Below, in pieces: positions 9,886 through 19,322 of a stretch of 34,524 nucleotides of DNA (within the stretch, counting starts at the first letter, position 1; every line of letters begins with the position of its first letter). The notes beneath the pieces were generated by a model that saw only the letters and a list, made by a program, of their open reading frames with translations, was not told the DNA's origin and did no database searches. Origin of the DNA: Hymenobacter sp. (GTDB lineage: Bacteria > Bacteroidota > Bacteroidia > Cytophagales > Hymenobacteraceae); contig JANXMN010000209.1 of the NCBI GenBank assembly GCA_025354605.1, forward strand, positions 1-34,524, given 5' to 3'. The translations under genes were made by a program, and so were the position numbers.

Positions 9886-12259
9886 ATGCCCATTCAGAAT
9901 AATTTATTGGCTGCCTGCTCTGGCTTGCCGGCTTGGCTGCGTCGGCTGGTCCTGCTGCTGCTGACCGGGCTGACGGCCGCCAGTGCCATGGCCCAGCCCG
10001 CGCCCACCCGCACCCGACCCGCCGCGCCCGATACCGTGGCCCACGACGATGCCCACCGCCTCGAAGTGGCCTACACCACGCTGAGCGGTATTTCGGGCCA
10101 GGTGCGCTATGTGTTCGACTCGCGCGAGGTGGCCGAGGAGCTGCCCGACATCGCCGAAAACCTGCACGCCATCCGGCACAGCGTGGAGGAAACCGGGCAG
10201 GTGGTCGACATCAAGCAGCTGCAAATGTGTCAGCTCATGCTCGGCAATATTCAGGAGCAACTGGCGGAGTGGCGCACGGCCCTGGGCGGGGCCCACGAGG
10301 CCCTCGAAGGCATGCAGGCCCGGCTGGTGGGCCTGGCGCATCCGCCCATGCGGCCGGCGGCGCACGATGCGGCGGCCCGGGCCCTGGCGCACGCCGACTC
10401 GGCCCTGCAGGCGCGGCAGCAGCGCATCGGCGGGCTGCTGGCCAAGCGGTTTGCCCGCACCCGCGAGCTGCAGACGCAGGTGGCCGCCAACTATATTCAG
10501 ACCCTGGAACTGCAGGACGAGGTGGGCGACCAGCTGCGGCGCTTCGGGCGCGGCACCATCAAGGCGGCCTTTCCGCCACTGTGGGCGGCGCGGCCCGTGC
10601 CGCCGCCCCCCATCGACCACGATGCCCTCGACGACGAGCGGTACAAGCAGGAAATTATCGGCTACTACTTCGCCCACAATTGGGATAACTGGGTCTTCAT
10701 GGTCCTGATTGGGCTGGTGTTCTACGGCTGGGTCAGCTTTAACTACCGCCGCGTGAAAGCCCAGACGCTGGCGCTGGAGGAAAATTTTCGCTACCTGCGG
10801 CCGGGGCCGCTGGCGGCTACCGGGGTGGTAATGTTCAGCCTGGCACCGGCTCTGGAGCTGCACCCGCCGCCGGTGTACCTGGCGCTGCTGCAGGCGCTGC
10901 TGCTGCTGGCCCTCACGGTGGTGTTTGCCCGCAGCTGGGCGCGGCCGTTGTTTCGGTACTGGCTGGGGCTGGTGGCGTTCGTGGTGGTGCTAACCCTTAC
11001 CAACGCCAGCGCCGACAGCGGCCTGGGCGCCCGCTGGGGGCTGCTGGTGCTGAACGTGCTGGCCGTGGGGCTGGGGGGGCTGCTGCTGTGGCGGCTGCGC
11101 GAAACCATGGCCTTGCTGCGCTTCCTCATTCCCGTAACCTGGCTCTTTATTGGGTTGAATGGGTTGGCGGTGGTCGGCAACGTGCTGGGGCGGCTGAGTT
11201 TGGCCAAGCTGTTCAGCACAGCGGCCATTTTCGGGCTCACGCAGGGGATTGGGCTGGCCGTGTTCGTCGAGCTGTTCACCGAGGCCTTTCACCTGCAGAT
11301 TCTGGGCAGCCGCTCGGGCGAGGGCCGGGCCGTCAGCTTCGATTTCGACCAGATTGAGAAGCACCTGCTGCGCCTGCTCACGGGCGTGGCGGCGGTGCTG
11401 TGGCTGCTGGTGTTCACCTCCAACCTCAACGTGTACACCAGCCTCTACGCCGGGCTTGAGCAGCTGCTCACGACGGCGCACTCGCTGGGCAGCACCAGCT
11501 TCACGCTCGGCAACATCCTGCTGTTCTTCTTCATTCTTTTTGTGTCGGCGCAGCTGCAGCAGTACATCGGCTACTTTTTCGGCGAGGTGGGCGAAGACGC
11601 CAGCGCCGAAGCCCGGCACCGGGGCTCGTGGCTGGTGGCTGGTGGCGCTGCGGCTGCTGCTGGTGGTGGTGGGCTTCGCGCTGGCCACGGCCGCCACGGG
11701 CCTGCCCCTGAGCAAAATTGCCATCGTGTTTGGGGCGCTCAGCGTGGGCATTGGCCTGGGCTTGCAGAGCATCGTGAATAACCTGGTGTCGGGCATTATC
11801 CTGATTTTTGAGCGGCCGTTTCACGTGGGCGACTTCATTGAGGTAGCCGGCAAGTCGGGTCGGGTGCTCGATATTGGTATCCGGTCCAGCAAGCTGGCCT
11901 CGCTCACGGGCTCGGAAATTATCCTGCCCAACGGCGACCTGCTCTCGCAGCACGTCATCAACTGGACGCGCACCAACGACCACATTCGCGTCGACCTAGT
12001 TCTCAAACTGGCCCCCGGCACCGACCTGCAAACCGACCTGCAAACCGCCCGCTCCCTGATTGAGCAAGAGGTGATGGCCAGCCCCTACACCATGCACACG
12101 CTGCCGCCCGAAATCCTGCTCAGCAGCGTGAACGGGCAGGAATACGAGTTGAAAGTCTTGTTCTGGGTCACTAATATCCGGCAAGAGCAGCTCACCAAAA
12201 GCGAGATTCTGGCCGGCATCTACCGGCGCTTCACGGCGCAAGGGCTGCTGCTGAGCTAG
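9886..12259 (+). pseudogene. MscS-type mechanosensitive channel, frameshifted by a 7-bp tandem duplication (pseudogene, phase-variable gene or assembly error)
   Basis: The N-terminal ORF (9886..11781) loses frame at ctggtggctggtgg; the MscS domain (IVFGALSVGIGLGLQSIVNNLVSGIILIFERPFHVGDFIEV) continues in the frame of ORF 11249..12259. Confidence 0.85.
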
Positions 12260-12394
12260 GGGAGCAGCAGTGGGTAAGTCCTAGAGCGGTTTCGGGGTCA
12301 GTCTACAGTCAAGAGCGAGTAGGGGCGGGGTCGTACCAGTACTAACCCTGAGACCGCCTCAGTAAGTTTGCCAGGGAACTTCCTGCTGCCTCTT

Positions 12395-12982
12395 ATGAAA
12401 CAACTAGTGTTATTACTGCTGATTTTGGGCCTGGGCCTGGGCCTGTGGACCGGCTGCCAGCCCCAAGTCACTGTCGAAAAGCCAGCCCCGGCCCCCAAGC
12501 CGCATCCGCAGGCGGTGGCCCCGAAGCTGCCCAAGGGCGCGGTGAAGGGCGATTTTGATGGCGACGGCACGGCCGAGTACGTGTGGCTGGTGCCGCCCGA
12601 AGTAGTGGATGAGATGGAGTGCAAGGGCGAATGCACCAGCTACCTGCGGTTCTCGAAGGCGCGGTTTCCGGCCATCGCGCGCCCCAACTGCATTGGCGGC
12701 ACGCCCACCAACCTGGGCGACCTGAACGATGACGGCGGCGACGAAATCGGGCTGCTGCCAGAGTGGTTCGTCGGCTGCTGGATGGATTACTTCGTGTACA
12801 CCTACCGGGCCGGGCAGTGGCGGCCGCTGGTGGCACCCTTCGCCACGCACTGCAACCAGTGGGAGGCCGAGGTAAAGCCCATCGAGAAAGACCCCGGCAA
12901 GAAGGGCTTTGTCCTGATTCGGTACATGGAAATGGGCGACACCACGTTTGCCGTGAAAACGAAGTCGGTGCCGGTGCGGTAG
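12395..12982 (+). CDS. Hypothetical lipoprotein
   Basis: MKQLVLLLLILGLGLGLWTGCQ lipobox; acidic DFDGDGTAEYVWL segment resembling FG-GAP/EF-hand-like loops. Confidence 0.7.
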   Translation: MKQLVLLLLILGLGLGLWTGCQPQVTVEKPAPAPKPHPQAVAPKLPKGAVKGDFDGDGTAEYVWLVPPEVVDEMECKGECTSYLRFSKARFPAIARPNCIGGTPTNLGDLNDDGGDEIGLLPEWFVGCWMDYFVYTYRAGQWRPLVAPFATHCNQWEAEVKPIEKDPGKKGFVLIRYMEMGDTTFAVKTKSVPVR

Positions 12983-13009
12983 AACTTGGCGGCGGTTCGG
13001 GGTCCGGTG

Positions 13010-13059
13010 GATGTAGGGGCGGGGGCAAGCCCTACCGGGTACGACCCCGCCCCTACATC
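13010..13059. repeat. Perfect inverted repeat, hairpin-forming interspersed element
   Basis: GATGTAGGGGCGGGG (13010-13024) and CCCCGCCCCTACATC (13045-13059); a related copy, TAGGGGCGGGGTCGTACC, lies near 12319-12336. Confidence 0.8.
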
Positions 13060-13323
13060 GTTCAGTGTATAATGAATCCGCAACGGCTGGCTGCGGCTGG
13101 TGGCCGGGCTGTTGGGTGCGCAGTGAGGCAGGCCGGGCGCGGGGGGTGGGCATTGCAATAGGGGAGGGTTGGTGGGCCGGCAGGTGCGCCGGGGGCACAA
13201 AGGCGTTGGCATACGTCAACGAACGGGGTTAATTACGTCTATAGCCCGCCGCAACTGGTCGAAAAAATTTCGGCCGCTGGTGGGGTTGCTCTTATTTCGT
13301 GGCCTATCAATTCTGCTACGGTT

Positions 13324-15753
13324 ATGAAAACGCGCCTCGTCAGCTGCCTGCTTTTCTTCTTGTGGACTGCCGGCTGGAGCGCGCGGGCTCAGGGCGTGGA
13401 GGTGCGGGGCGTGGTACGCACCGAAGCCGGGCAGCCCGTGGAATTTGCCACGGTGGTGCTGCTGCAGGCGGCCGATTCGACCAGCAGCGCCCAGGGCACC
13501 GTGGCCGATGCCACCGGGGCCTTCGTGCTGCCCGGCGTAGCACCGGGAGCCTACCGGCTGCGGGTGTCGTTTATTGGGCTACAGGCGCGCACGCAGGCGC
13601 TGCTGGTGCGGGCCGGCGAGGTGCCGGCCCCGGTGGTGGTGCAGCTGGCCGCCGCCACGGCGCAGCTGGCCGAAGTGAAGGTAACGGCCAACCGGCCCCG
13701 CATTACGCAGCTGCCCGACCGCTTGGTGATGGACGTGGCCAACACGGCCCTGGCCACCGGCTACACGGCCCTGGAAGTGCTCGAAAAAGCCCCCGGCGTG
13801 TACGTCGACCCCCGGTCGGAGAGCATTTCGCTGAATGGCAAGGGCGCCCTGGTTATCGTGGATGGCAAGCGCACCTACATGTCGGGGGCCGACCTGGCAG
13901 TGTTTCTGAAGGGCCTGGCCAGCCAGGAGCTGCAGAAGGTAGAGCTCATTACCAGCCCCGGCGCGAAGTACGACGCCGAGGGCGCGGGCGGCATCGTGAA
14001 CATCATCACCAAAAAGAGCCTGCTCGATGGCACCCGGGGCACCCTTACGGTGGGCCTGGGCGGCACCACCAACAGCCGGCAGACCGGCGGCTTCACGCTC
14101 AACCACAAGCACGGCCCCGTGGCCCTGTACACGGGCTACACCGTGGGCGGCCGCCAGACCACGGCCTCGGAGCAGGCCCAGACCGACTACCTGGCCGATG
14201 GCGTGCCCACGGCCACCCACCTGCTGACGGCCACTTCCACCACCCGCCAGCTGGCCCACAACGTGAAGGCCGGGCTCGACTGGCAGTTGAGCCCCCGCAC
14301 GGCCCTCAACCTGTACCTGCGCGGCCTGCGCACCGACCGCACCAACCCCACGCTGGCCACTACCCGGCTGCTGCTCTACCAGGGCCGGCCCGACTCGACG
14401 CTGACCAGCGATACCCGCACCACGTATTTCTCGACGCAGTACGCCGCCAACCTGGGCCTGCGGCAGGTGCTCGACACCCTGAGCACGCTGAGCGCCGACC
14501 TGGACTACTCGCGCTTCGAGGCCGCCAGCGACAACCTTATCAGCAACGAGTTCGGGACCGAGCAGGGCTCCGTGCCGGGCCGCAGCCTGTACCTGCGCAA
14601 CCACCTGCCCACCACCATCAACATCGTGGCCGGGCAGCTCGACTACGAGCGGCGGCTGCCCGTCGGCACGCTGGCGCTGGGGGCCAAGCACAGCTACGTG
14701 ACCTCGGCCAACGATGCGCGCTACGAGCTGCGGCAGGGCGACGTGTGGGGGAACGATGCCCGCCGCACCAACTACTTCACCTACCAGGAAAACATCACGG
14801 CCGCCTACGCCACCTTCGCCGGCAAGCTGCACGGCCTCGACTACCGCCTGGGCCTGCGCCTGGAGCAAACGGCCTCGCTGGGCCAGCTGCGCACCACCGA
14901 CGAGCGCAACGCCCGCAACTACCTCAACCTGTTTCCGTCGGTGCTGCTGAGCCAGGCCGTGGGCAAGCACGACTTTCTGAGCCTGGCCTACGGGCGGCGC
15001 ATCCAGCGCCCCAGCTACCAGTCGATGAACCCTTTCATCTACTTCCAGGATGTGTACACCTACTCGCAGGGCAGCCCGTTTCTGCGGCCCGAGTTCACCC
15101 ACGCCTTCGACCTGACCTATACCCTGAACAGCACCTACGTGCTGGCCGTGGGCTACTCGCAAACCTCCGACGTAATTGCCTGGGTGACGCAGCGCGAAAC
15201 GCCCGAGTCGCGGGTGTCGCAGACGCGCGCCCAGAACCTGAGCAGCCAGCGCCAGTGGTCGCTCACGGCCACGCTACCGTGGTCGCCGTGGAAGTGGTGG
15301 TCCATTTCCAGCTCGCTGAATGCCAATTACACCACCTACCTGCAGCCGGGCGTGGCCAACGCGCCCCGCACCATGCAGGGCGTGTCGGGGGTGGGCAGCG
15401 TGTCCAACGACTTTACGCTGCCCGGCAACTGGCACCTGAGTGCCTCGGCCTACGTGCAAAGCGCCCGGCCCGGTGGCGTTACCCGCCAGCTGGGGCAGCT
15501 GTCAGCCAACCTGGGGGCGCAGAAGAAATTCATGCAGGACCGGCTGGCGCTGCGCCTGATATACAACGACGTGCTGCGCACGGCTCGCGCCGTCACGATT
15601 CAGGAGTTCGACAACCTGCGCGGCCGCGACACCTACCGCTGGGACTCCAATTTTTTCCTGGTGTCGCTCACCTACCAGCTCGGCAACCAGAAGGTGAAAG
15701 CCGCCAACAAGAACCATAACGTGACGCAGGATGAAGAAGGACGCATCAAATAG
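13324..15753 (+). CDS. Outer-membrane beta-barrel / TonB-dependent receptor-like protein with CarboxypepD-like N-terminal domain
   Basis: Signal peptide; VEVRGVVRTEAGQPVEFATVVL carboxypeptidase-regulatory-like domain; plug-like LPDRLVMDVANTAL...VIVDGKRTYMSG...AEGAGGIVNIITKK; long C-terminal beta-rich region. Confidence 0.9.
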   Translation: MKTRLVSCLLFFLWTAGWSARAQGVEVRGVVRTEAGQPVEFATVVLLQAADSTSSAQGTVADATGAFVLPGVAPGAYRLRVSFIGLQARTQALLVRAGEVPAPVVVQLAAATAQLAEVKVTANRPRITQLPDRLVMDVANTALATGYTALEVLEKAPGVYVDPRSESISLNGKGALVIVDGKRTYMSGADLAVFLKGLASQELQKVELITSPGAKYDAEGAGGIVNIITKKSLLDGTRGTLTVGLGGTTNSRQTGGFTLNHKHGPVALYTGYTVGGRQTTASEQAQTDYLADGVPTATHLLTATSTTRQLAHNVKAGLDWQLSPRTALNLYLRGLRTDRTNPTLATTRLLLYQGRPDSTLTSDTRTTYFSTQYAANLGLRQVLDTLSTLSADLDYSRFEAASDNLISNEFGTEQGSVPGRSLYLRNHLPTTINIVAGQLDYERRLPVGTLALGAKHSYVTSANDARYELRQGDVWGNDARRTNYFTYQENITAAYATFAGKLHGLDYRLGLRLEQTASLGQLRTTDERNARNYLNLFPSVLLSQAVGKHDFLSLAYGRRIQRPSYQSMNPFIYFQDVYTYSQGSPFLRPEFTHAFDLTYTLNSTYVLAVGYSQTSDVIAWVTQRETPESRVSQTRAQNLSSQRQWSLTATLPWSPWKWWSISSSLNANYTTYLQPGVANAPRTMQGVSGVGSVSNDFTLPGNWHLSASAYVQSARPGGVTRQLGQLSANLGAQKKFMQDRLALRLIYNDVLRTARAVTIQEFDNLRGRDTYRWDSNFFLVSLTYQLGNQKVKAANKNHNVTQDEEGRIK

Positions 15754-16981
15754 CCCCGCCGCGCTGGCCGACCCCGACCCCGCGGCCCTGGCCACCGCCC
15801 CCCTGGCGCGGCTGGAACAGATTGCGGCCCGGCTGCAGGCCCCGCTGCCGCCGTTTGGCCGGCCGGGCTTTTCGGGCGGGCAGCTGGGGCCGTTCCTGTT
15901 TCTGTTCGCCTACGCCGCCCTCATCGAAGGGGCTGAGGAGGCCGCGGCGGCCGCCCAGCGCCAGCTGCAGGCCGCCATTCAGGACTTTCTGGGGCTGGCT
16001 CCCGGCCTGACGTATTACCGCGAGCTGGCCGAGTTCGGCAGCGTGCTGCTCTACTTGCAGGAGCAGGGCTACCTCGACGAGAGCGTGGAGCCGTTGCTGG
16101 AGCAGGTCGACCGCCGGGCCGTGCACGGGCTGGAGGCGCTGGCCGCCCAGCAGCAGTTCGACCCTTTTGTGGGCTATCTGCCGCTGGCGCACTACTTTTT
16201 GTGGCGCCACGCGGCGGCGGCTAGCCCCGGCAGTACGGCCATGCTGCGCCTAGCCGTGGATACGCTGCTGCGCGACTACCAGCCCGGGGCCGACGGCACC
16301 ACGGGTTTCTGGTTTTCGGGCCTGTTTGGCCAGCGCCAGATTTACCTGAGCTGGAGCCACGGGCAGGCCGCTATGATGCTGTTTCTGACGCAGCTGCTGG
16401 CCGCCGACCTGCCCTACCGCCGCCCCGAGCTGCGGCAGGTGCTGGCCGGGGCCGCCCGCTACTGCCTGCTGCCGCACGCCCACACCGGCCGCAACCGCTA
16501 CCCCGACATCGTGGACCAGCCCGGGGCCTCGAACACGCTGAACCTGTGCTACGGCGACCTGGGCATTGGTTTTGCCCTGCTGCAGGCCGCCCGGGCCCTG
16601 GCCGATGCCGACCTGGACCGGCACGCCCACCACACCCTGGCCCTGGCCGCCGCCCGCCGCGACCCCGCCGCGTGCAACGTGCACGATGCCTCGTTCATCT
16701 ACGGGGCCAGCGGCAACGCCATGCTGTTCAAGGCCCTGCAGCAGGATTTTCCGGAGCTGCCGGGGTTTGGCGAAGCCGCCGCCTACTGGTATGGGCAGGC
16801 GCAGGCCCTGTGCCAGCATCCCGGCCAGGTGGCCGGCTTCCGGGGGCACTACAACCAGCAGGTGCCCAGCGCGCACTACTCGCTGTTTGAGGGCCTGGCC
16901 GGCGTGGGCTTGGCCCTGCTCGAATTCGAAGTTGATTCCCTTCACTTGCTGCCCTTGTTGGGCTACCCCGCTTTCTCATGA
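15731..16981 (+). CDS. LanC-like protein with degenerate zinc site
   Basis: LanC-type repeats: YLSWSHGQAAMM, LNLCYGDLGIGFALL, YSLFEGLAGVGLALLE. The position of the canonical CHG motif reads FIYGASG. Confidence 0.82.
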   Translation: MKKDASNSPAALADPDPAALATAPLARLEQIAARLQAPLPPFGRPGFSGGQLGPFLFLFAYAALIEGAEEAAAAAQRQLQAAIQDFLGLAPGLTYYRELAEFGSVLLYLQEQGYLDESVEPLLEQVDRRAVHGLEALAAQQQFDPFVGYLPLAHYFLWRHAAAASPGSTAMLRLAVDTLLRDYQPGADGTTGFWFSGLFGQRQIYLSWSHGQAAMMLFLTQLLAADLPYRRPELRQVLAGAARYCLLPHAHTGRNRYPDIVDQPGASNTLNLCYGDLGIGFALLQAARALADADLDRHAHHTLALAAARRDPAACNVHDASFIYGASGNAMLFKALQQDFPELPGFGEAAAYWYGQAQALCQHPGQVAGFRGHYNQQVPSAHYSLFEGLAGVGLALLEFEVDSLHLLPLLGYPAFS

Positions 16982-18198
16982 CCACGGACACCCTTGTTTC
17001 GCCCCAGGCCGCTACCATCGCGCAGGGTCTGCGCATTCTGGCCCAGATGGCACCCCCCGCCGTAGCCGACCTGTCGCTCTTCACCGGTAAGCTCGGCCAC
17101 GTGCTGCTGTATGCCTACGCCTACAAGCACAGCGGCGCCGACGCCCATTGGCAGCGCCTGACCGAAACCCTGGACGACGTGCTGGCCCAGCTGCAGCCGT
17201 CCTCGTCGGCCCGCCTGCTCACGCAGCCGGGCCTGCTGCCCAATCTGGCAATGGTGCTGCAGGTGCTGCGTACCGACGACATTGCCGACATCGAGCTGGG
17301 CGAAGAAACCCTGACGCAGTTCGACGAGGTGGTGGGCAAGCAGGCGCTGGCCTACATCCGGGGCCGCAACATCGATTTCCTGTACGGGGCCACCGGGGCG
17401 CTGCACTACCTGGGCACCCGGGCCGCCGGGCGGCCGGTGGTGGAAGCCACCCTGCGCGACCTGCTGGCCGCGCTGCTCGAAACGCGGGTGGAAGACGAGC
17501 GGGGCATTCGCTTTTTCAACGCCCACATCAACCACCTCAACGGCAATACCGACATCAACCTGGGGCTGGCCCACGGGCACTGCGGCCTGCTGCTGGTGCT
17601 GCTGCAGCTGCACGAGGCCGGCCTGCTGCAGGATGAAATCGCGCCGCTGGCCGGGCGCATGGTCGACTACCTGCTGAGCCTGGAGCTGCCGCCCGAGCCC
17701 GAAAAAGGCCGGGTGTCGTTTTTCCCGGCCCGCCACGAAGACGGCCGGCCCCTGCACGACCCCCTGAACCGCCAGGCCTACAACAACCGCATGGGCTGGT
17801 GCTACGGCGACCTGAACGTGGTGCAGGTGCTGCACCAAGCCGCGCGGATGCTGGGCCGCCCCGAGCTCGACGCCCTGGCTTGCCGGGTAGGCGCGCACAC
17901 CTGCACGCGCCGCGCCGAGTTCGACTCGGGCATCGACAGCGCGCATCTCTGCCACGGCTCGGCCAGCCTGGCCCTGTACTACCGCCAGCTGTATGCCGCG
18001 CAGCCGCTGCCCTGCTACCGCGAGGCCCACGCCTACTGGAAGCAGGAAACCCTGGACCGGCTGCCCGCTGCCTACGAGCAGGGCGACGAGGCATTTCAGG
18101 CCTCGGGCCTGCTCATGGGCCTGCCCGGCCTGCTGCTCTGGCTGATTACCGAAGAGCTGGGCGAGCCGGTGGCCTGGCCGCAGCTTTTTCTGCTGTAG
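16978..18198 (+). CDS. lanC: Lanthionine synthetase C family protein (LanC-like cyclase)
   Basis: NLGLAHGHCGLLLVLLQL, GWCYGDLNVVQVL, HLCHGSASLALYYRQL: both Cys ligand motifs and His present; 4-nt ATGA overlap with the upstream gene. Confidence 0.9.
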   Translation: MTTDTLVSPQAATIAQGLRILAQMAPPAVADLSLFTGKLGHVLLYAYAYKHSGADAHWQRLTETLDDVLAQLQPSSSARLLTQPGLLPNLAMVLQVLRTDDIADIELGEETLTQFDEVVGKQALAYIRGRNIDFLYGATGALHYLGTRAAGRPVVEATLRDLLAALLETRVEDERGIRFFNAHINHLNGNTDINLGLAHGHCGLLLVLLQLHEAGLLQDEIAPLAGRMVDYLLSLELPPEPEKGRVSFFPARHEDGRPLHDPLNRQAYNNRMGWCYGDLNVVQVLHQAARMLGRPELDALACRVGAHTCTRRAEFDSGIDSAHLCHGSASLALYYRQLYAAQPLPCYREAHAYWKQETLDRLPAAYEQGDEAFQASGLLMGLPGLLLWLITEELGEPVAWPQLFLL

Positions 18199-18251
18199 CA
18201 GTTCTGAGGGCGGCCATTTTTCTGGTTTTCACTCTTTTCTCCTTCCCGCTT

Positions 18252-19199
18252 ATGAAAGACTTAGCCATTGGACTGCTGGATTTTGGCGTGCGCCGCCTGT
18301 CGATGAACAGCCTGCTGCGCGTGACCGACCTGCTCGACTACGCCGCCCGGGCCGACCAGCTGGGCTTTTCGCGGCTCTGGCTCAGCGAGCACCACATAGG
18401 GTCGGCGCGCCAGGCCTGGGGCAGCCCCACCGTGCTGCTGCCCCTGCTGGCGGGCATGACCAGCCGCATTCGGGTGGGAGTGGCCGGCGTGCTGCTGGGC
18501 ATTCACCAGCCCTACCACGTGGCCGGCGACTACAAGATGCTGCACAACCTGTTCCCGGGCCGCATCGACCTGGGGCTGGCCAATGGCGGCGTGATGCCCA
18601 GCGTGGCCGAGCTAGCCACCGGCGTGGCCGGGATGAACATGCCGCAAGCTTTTGCGGATAACCTGGAAAAGCTGTTTTTCTGCCTGCGCCAGGAAGATGA
18701 GATGGCCAAGCTGGGCACCGTGCTGCCCCCGTTTCGCGGGTCGGTGCCCGACACCTGGGCCCTCACCACCAACATGGGTAAAGCCCTGCCGCGGGCGCTG
18801 CAACACGGCATGAACCTATCGCGCTCCATCTTTCACAAGGGCGCCGACCGGGAGTATCACAAGGCTGCCATGCAGGAGTTCCGCGAGGAGTACCGGGAGC
18901 GGCACGGCAAATACCCGCGCACCAACCTGGTGGTGGCCGGGGCCGTGCACCACACCACGGCCAAGGCCAAGGCGGCGGCGGCCCCCGTCGAGAGCGGCTA
19001 CGACTACAACGTGGTGGGCACGCCGGCCCAGTTTCACGAAACCCTGCTGCAGTTTCAGGAAGACTATGGCTACGACGAAATCATTATTCAGAATGTGGCC
19101 CTGCGGCCCAAAGACCGCGCCCTGGCCCTGGAGCTCTGGAGCGAAATGTTCGACCTGAAAAACCGCGCCATGCTTCCCCTCACCAACACGGTTGCCTAA
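18252..19199 (+). CDS. LLM (luciferase-like) class flavin-dependent oxidoreductase
   Basis: LGFSRLWLSEHHIGSARQAWGSPTVLLPLLAGMTSRIRVGVAGVLLGIHQPYHVAGDYKMLHNLFPGRIDLGLANGG; ATG at 18252 chosen within the longer ORF. Confidence 0.9.
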   Translation: MKDLAIGLLDFGVRRLSMNSLLRVTDLLDYAARADQLGFSRLWLSEHHIGSARQAWGSPTVLLPLLAGMTSRIRVGVAGVLLGIHQPYHVAGDYKMLHNLFPGRIDLGLANGGVMPSVAELATGVAGMNMPQAFADNLEKLFFCLRQEDEMAKLGTVLPPFRGSVPDTWALTTNMGKALPRALQHGMNLSRSIFHKGADREYHKAAMQEFREEYRERHGKYPRTNLVVAGAVHHTTAKAKAAAAPVESGYDYNVVGTPAQFHETLLQFQEDYGYDEIIIQNVALRPKDRALALELWSEMFDLKNRAMLPLTNTVA

Positions 19200-19203
19200 A
19201 ACG

Positions 19204-19304
19204 CTGGTTGCCGGTTGCTAGTTTTTGGTTGCTAGTTTCTTGTTTTTAGCTCAATTAGCAACCAGAAACTAGCAACCAGAAACCAGAAACTAACAACCAG
19301 GAAC
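19204..19304. repeat. Imperfect long inverted repeat built from GGTTGCTAGTTT units
   Basis: ggttgctagttt units on the left and tagcaaccagaaactagcaaccagaaaccagaaactaacaacc on the right, between the LLM gene and the C39 transporter. Confidence 0.75.
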
Positions 19305-19322
19305 CCTTTCCCCTTCCCGCCA

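Noticed and set aside
8402-9964. 520-aa plus-strand ORF
   Set aside because: Antisense of the M1 peptidase gene; composition (Val/Gly/His-rich, no family motifs) is typical of spurious antisense ORFs in high-GC DNA.
13579-15162. 527-aa minus-strand ORF
   Set aside because: Antisense of the OM receptor-like gene with low-complexity composition and no recognisable motifs.
13299-15719. 806-aa plus-strand ORF
   Set aside because: Same strand as the OM barrel gene but alternate frame; Arg/Gly/Pro/His-rich with no domain motifs, whereas the 13324 frame has a signal peptide and plug domain.
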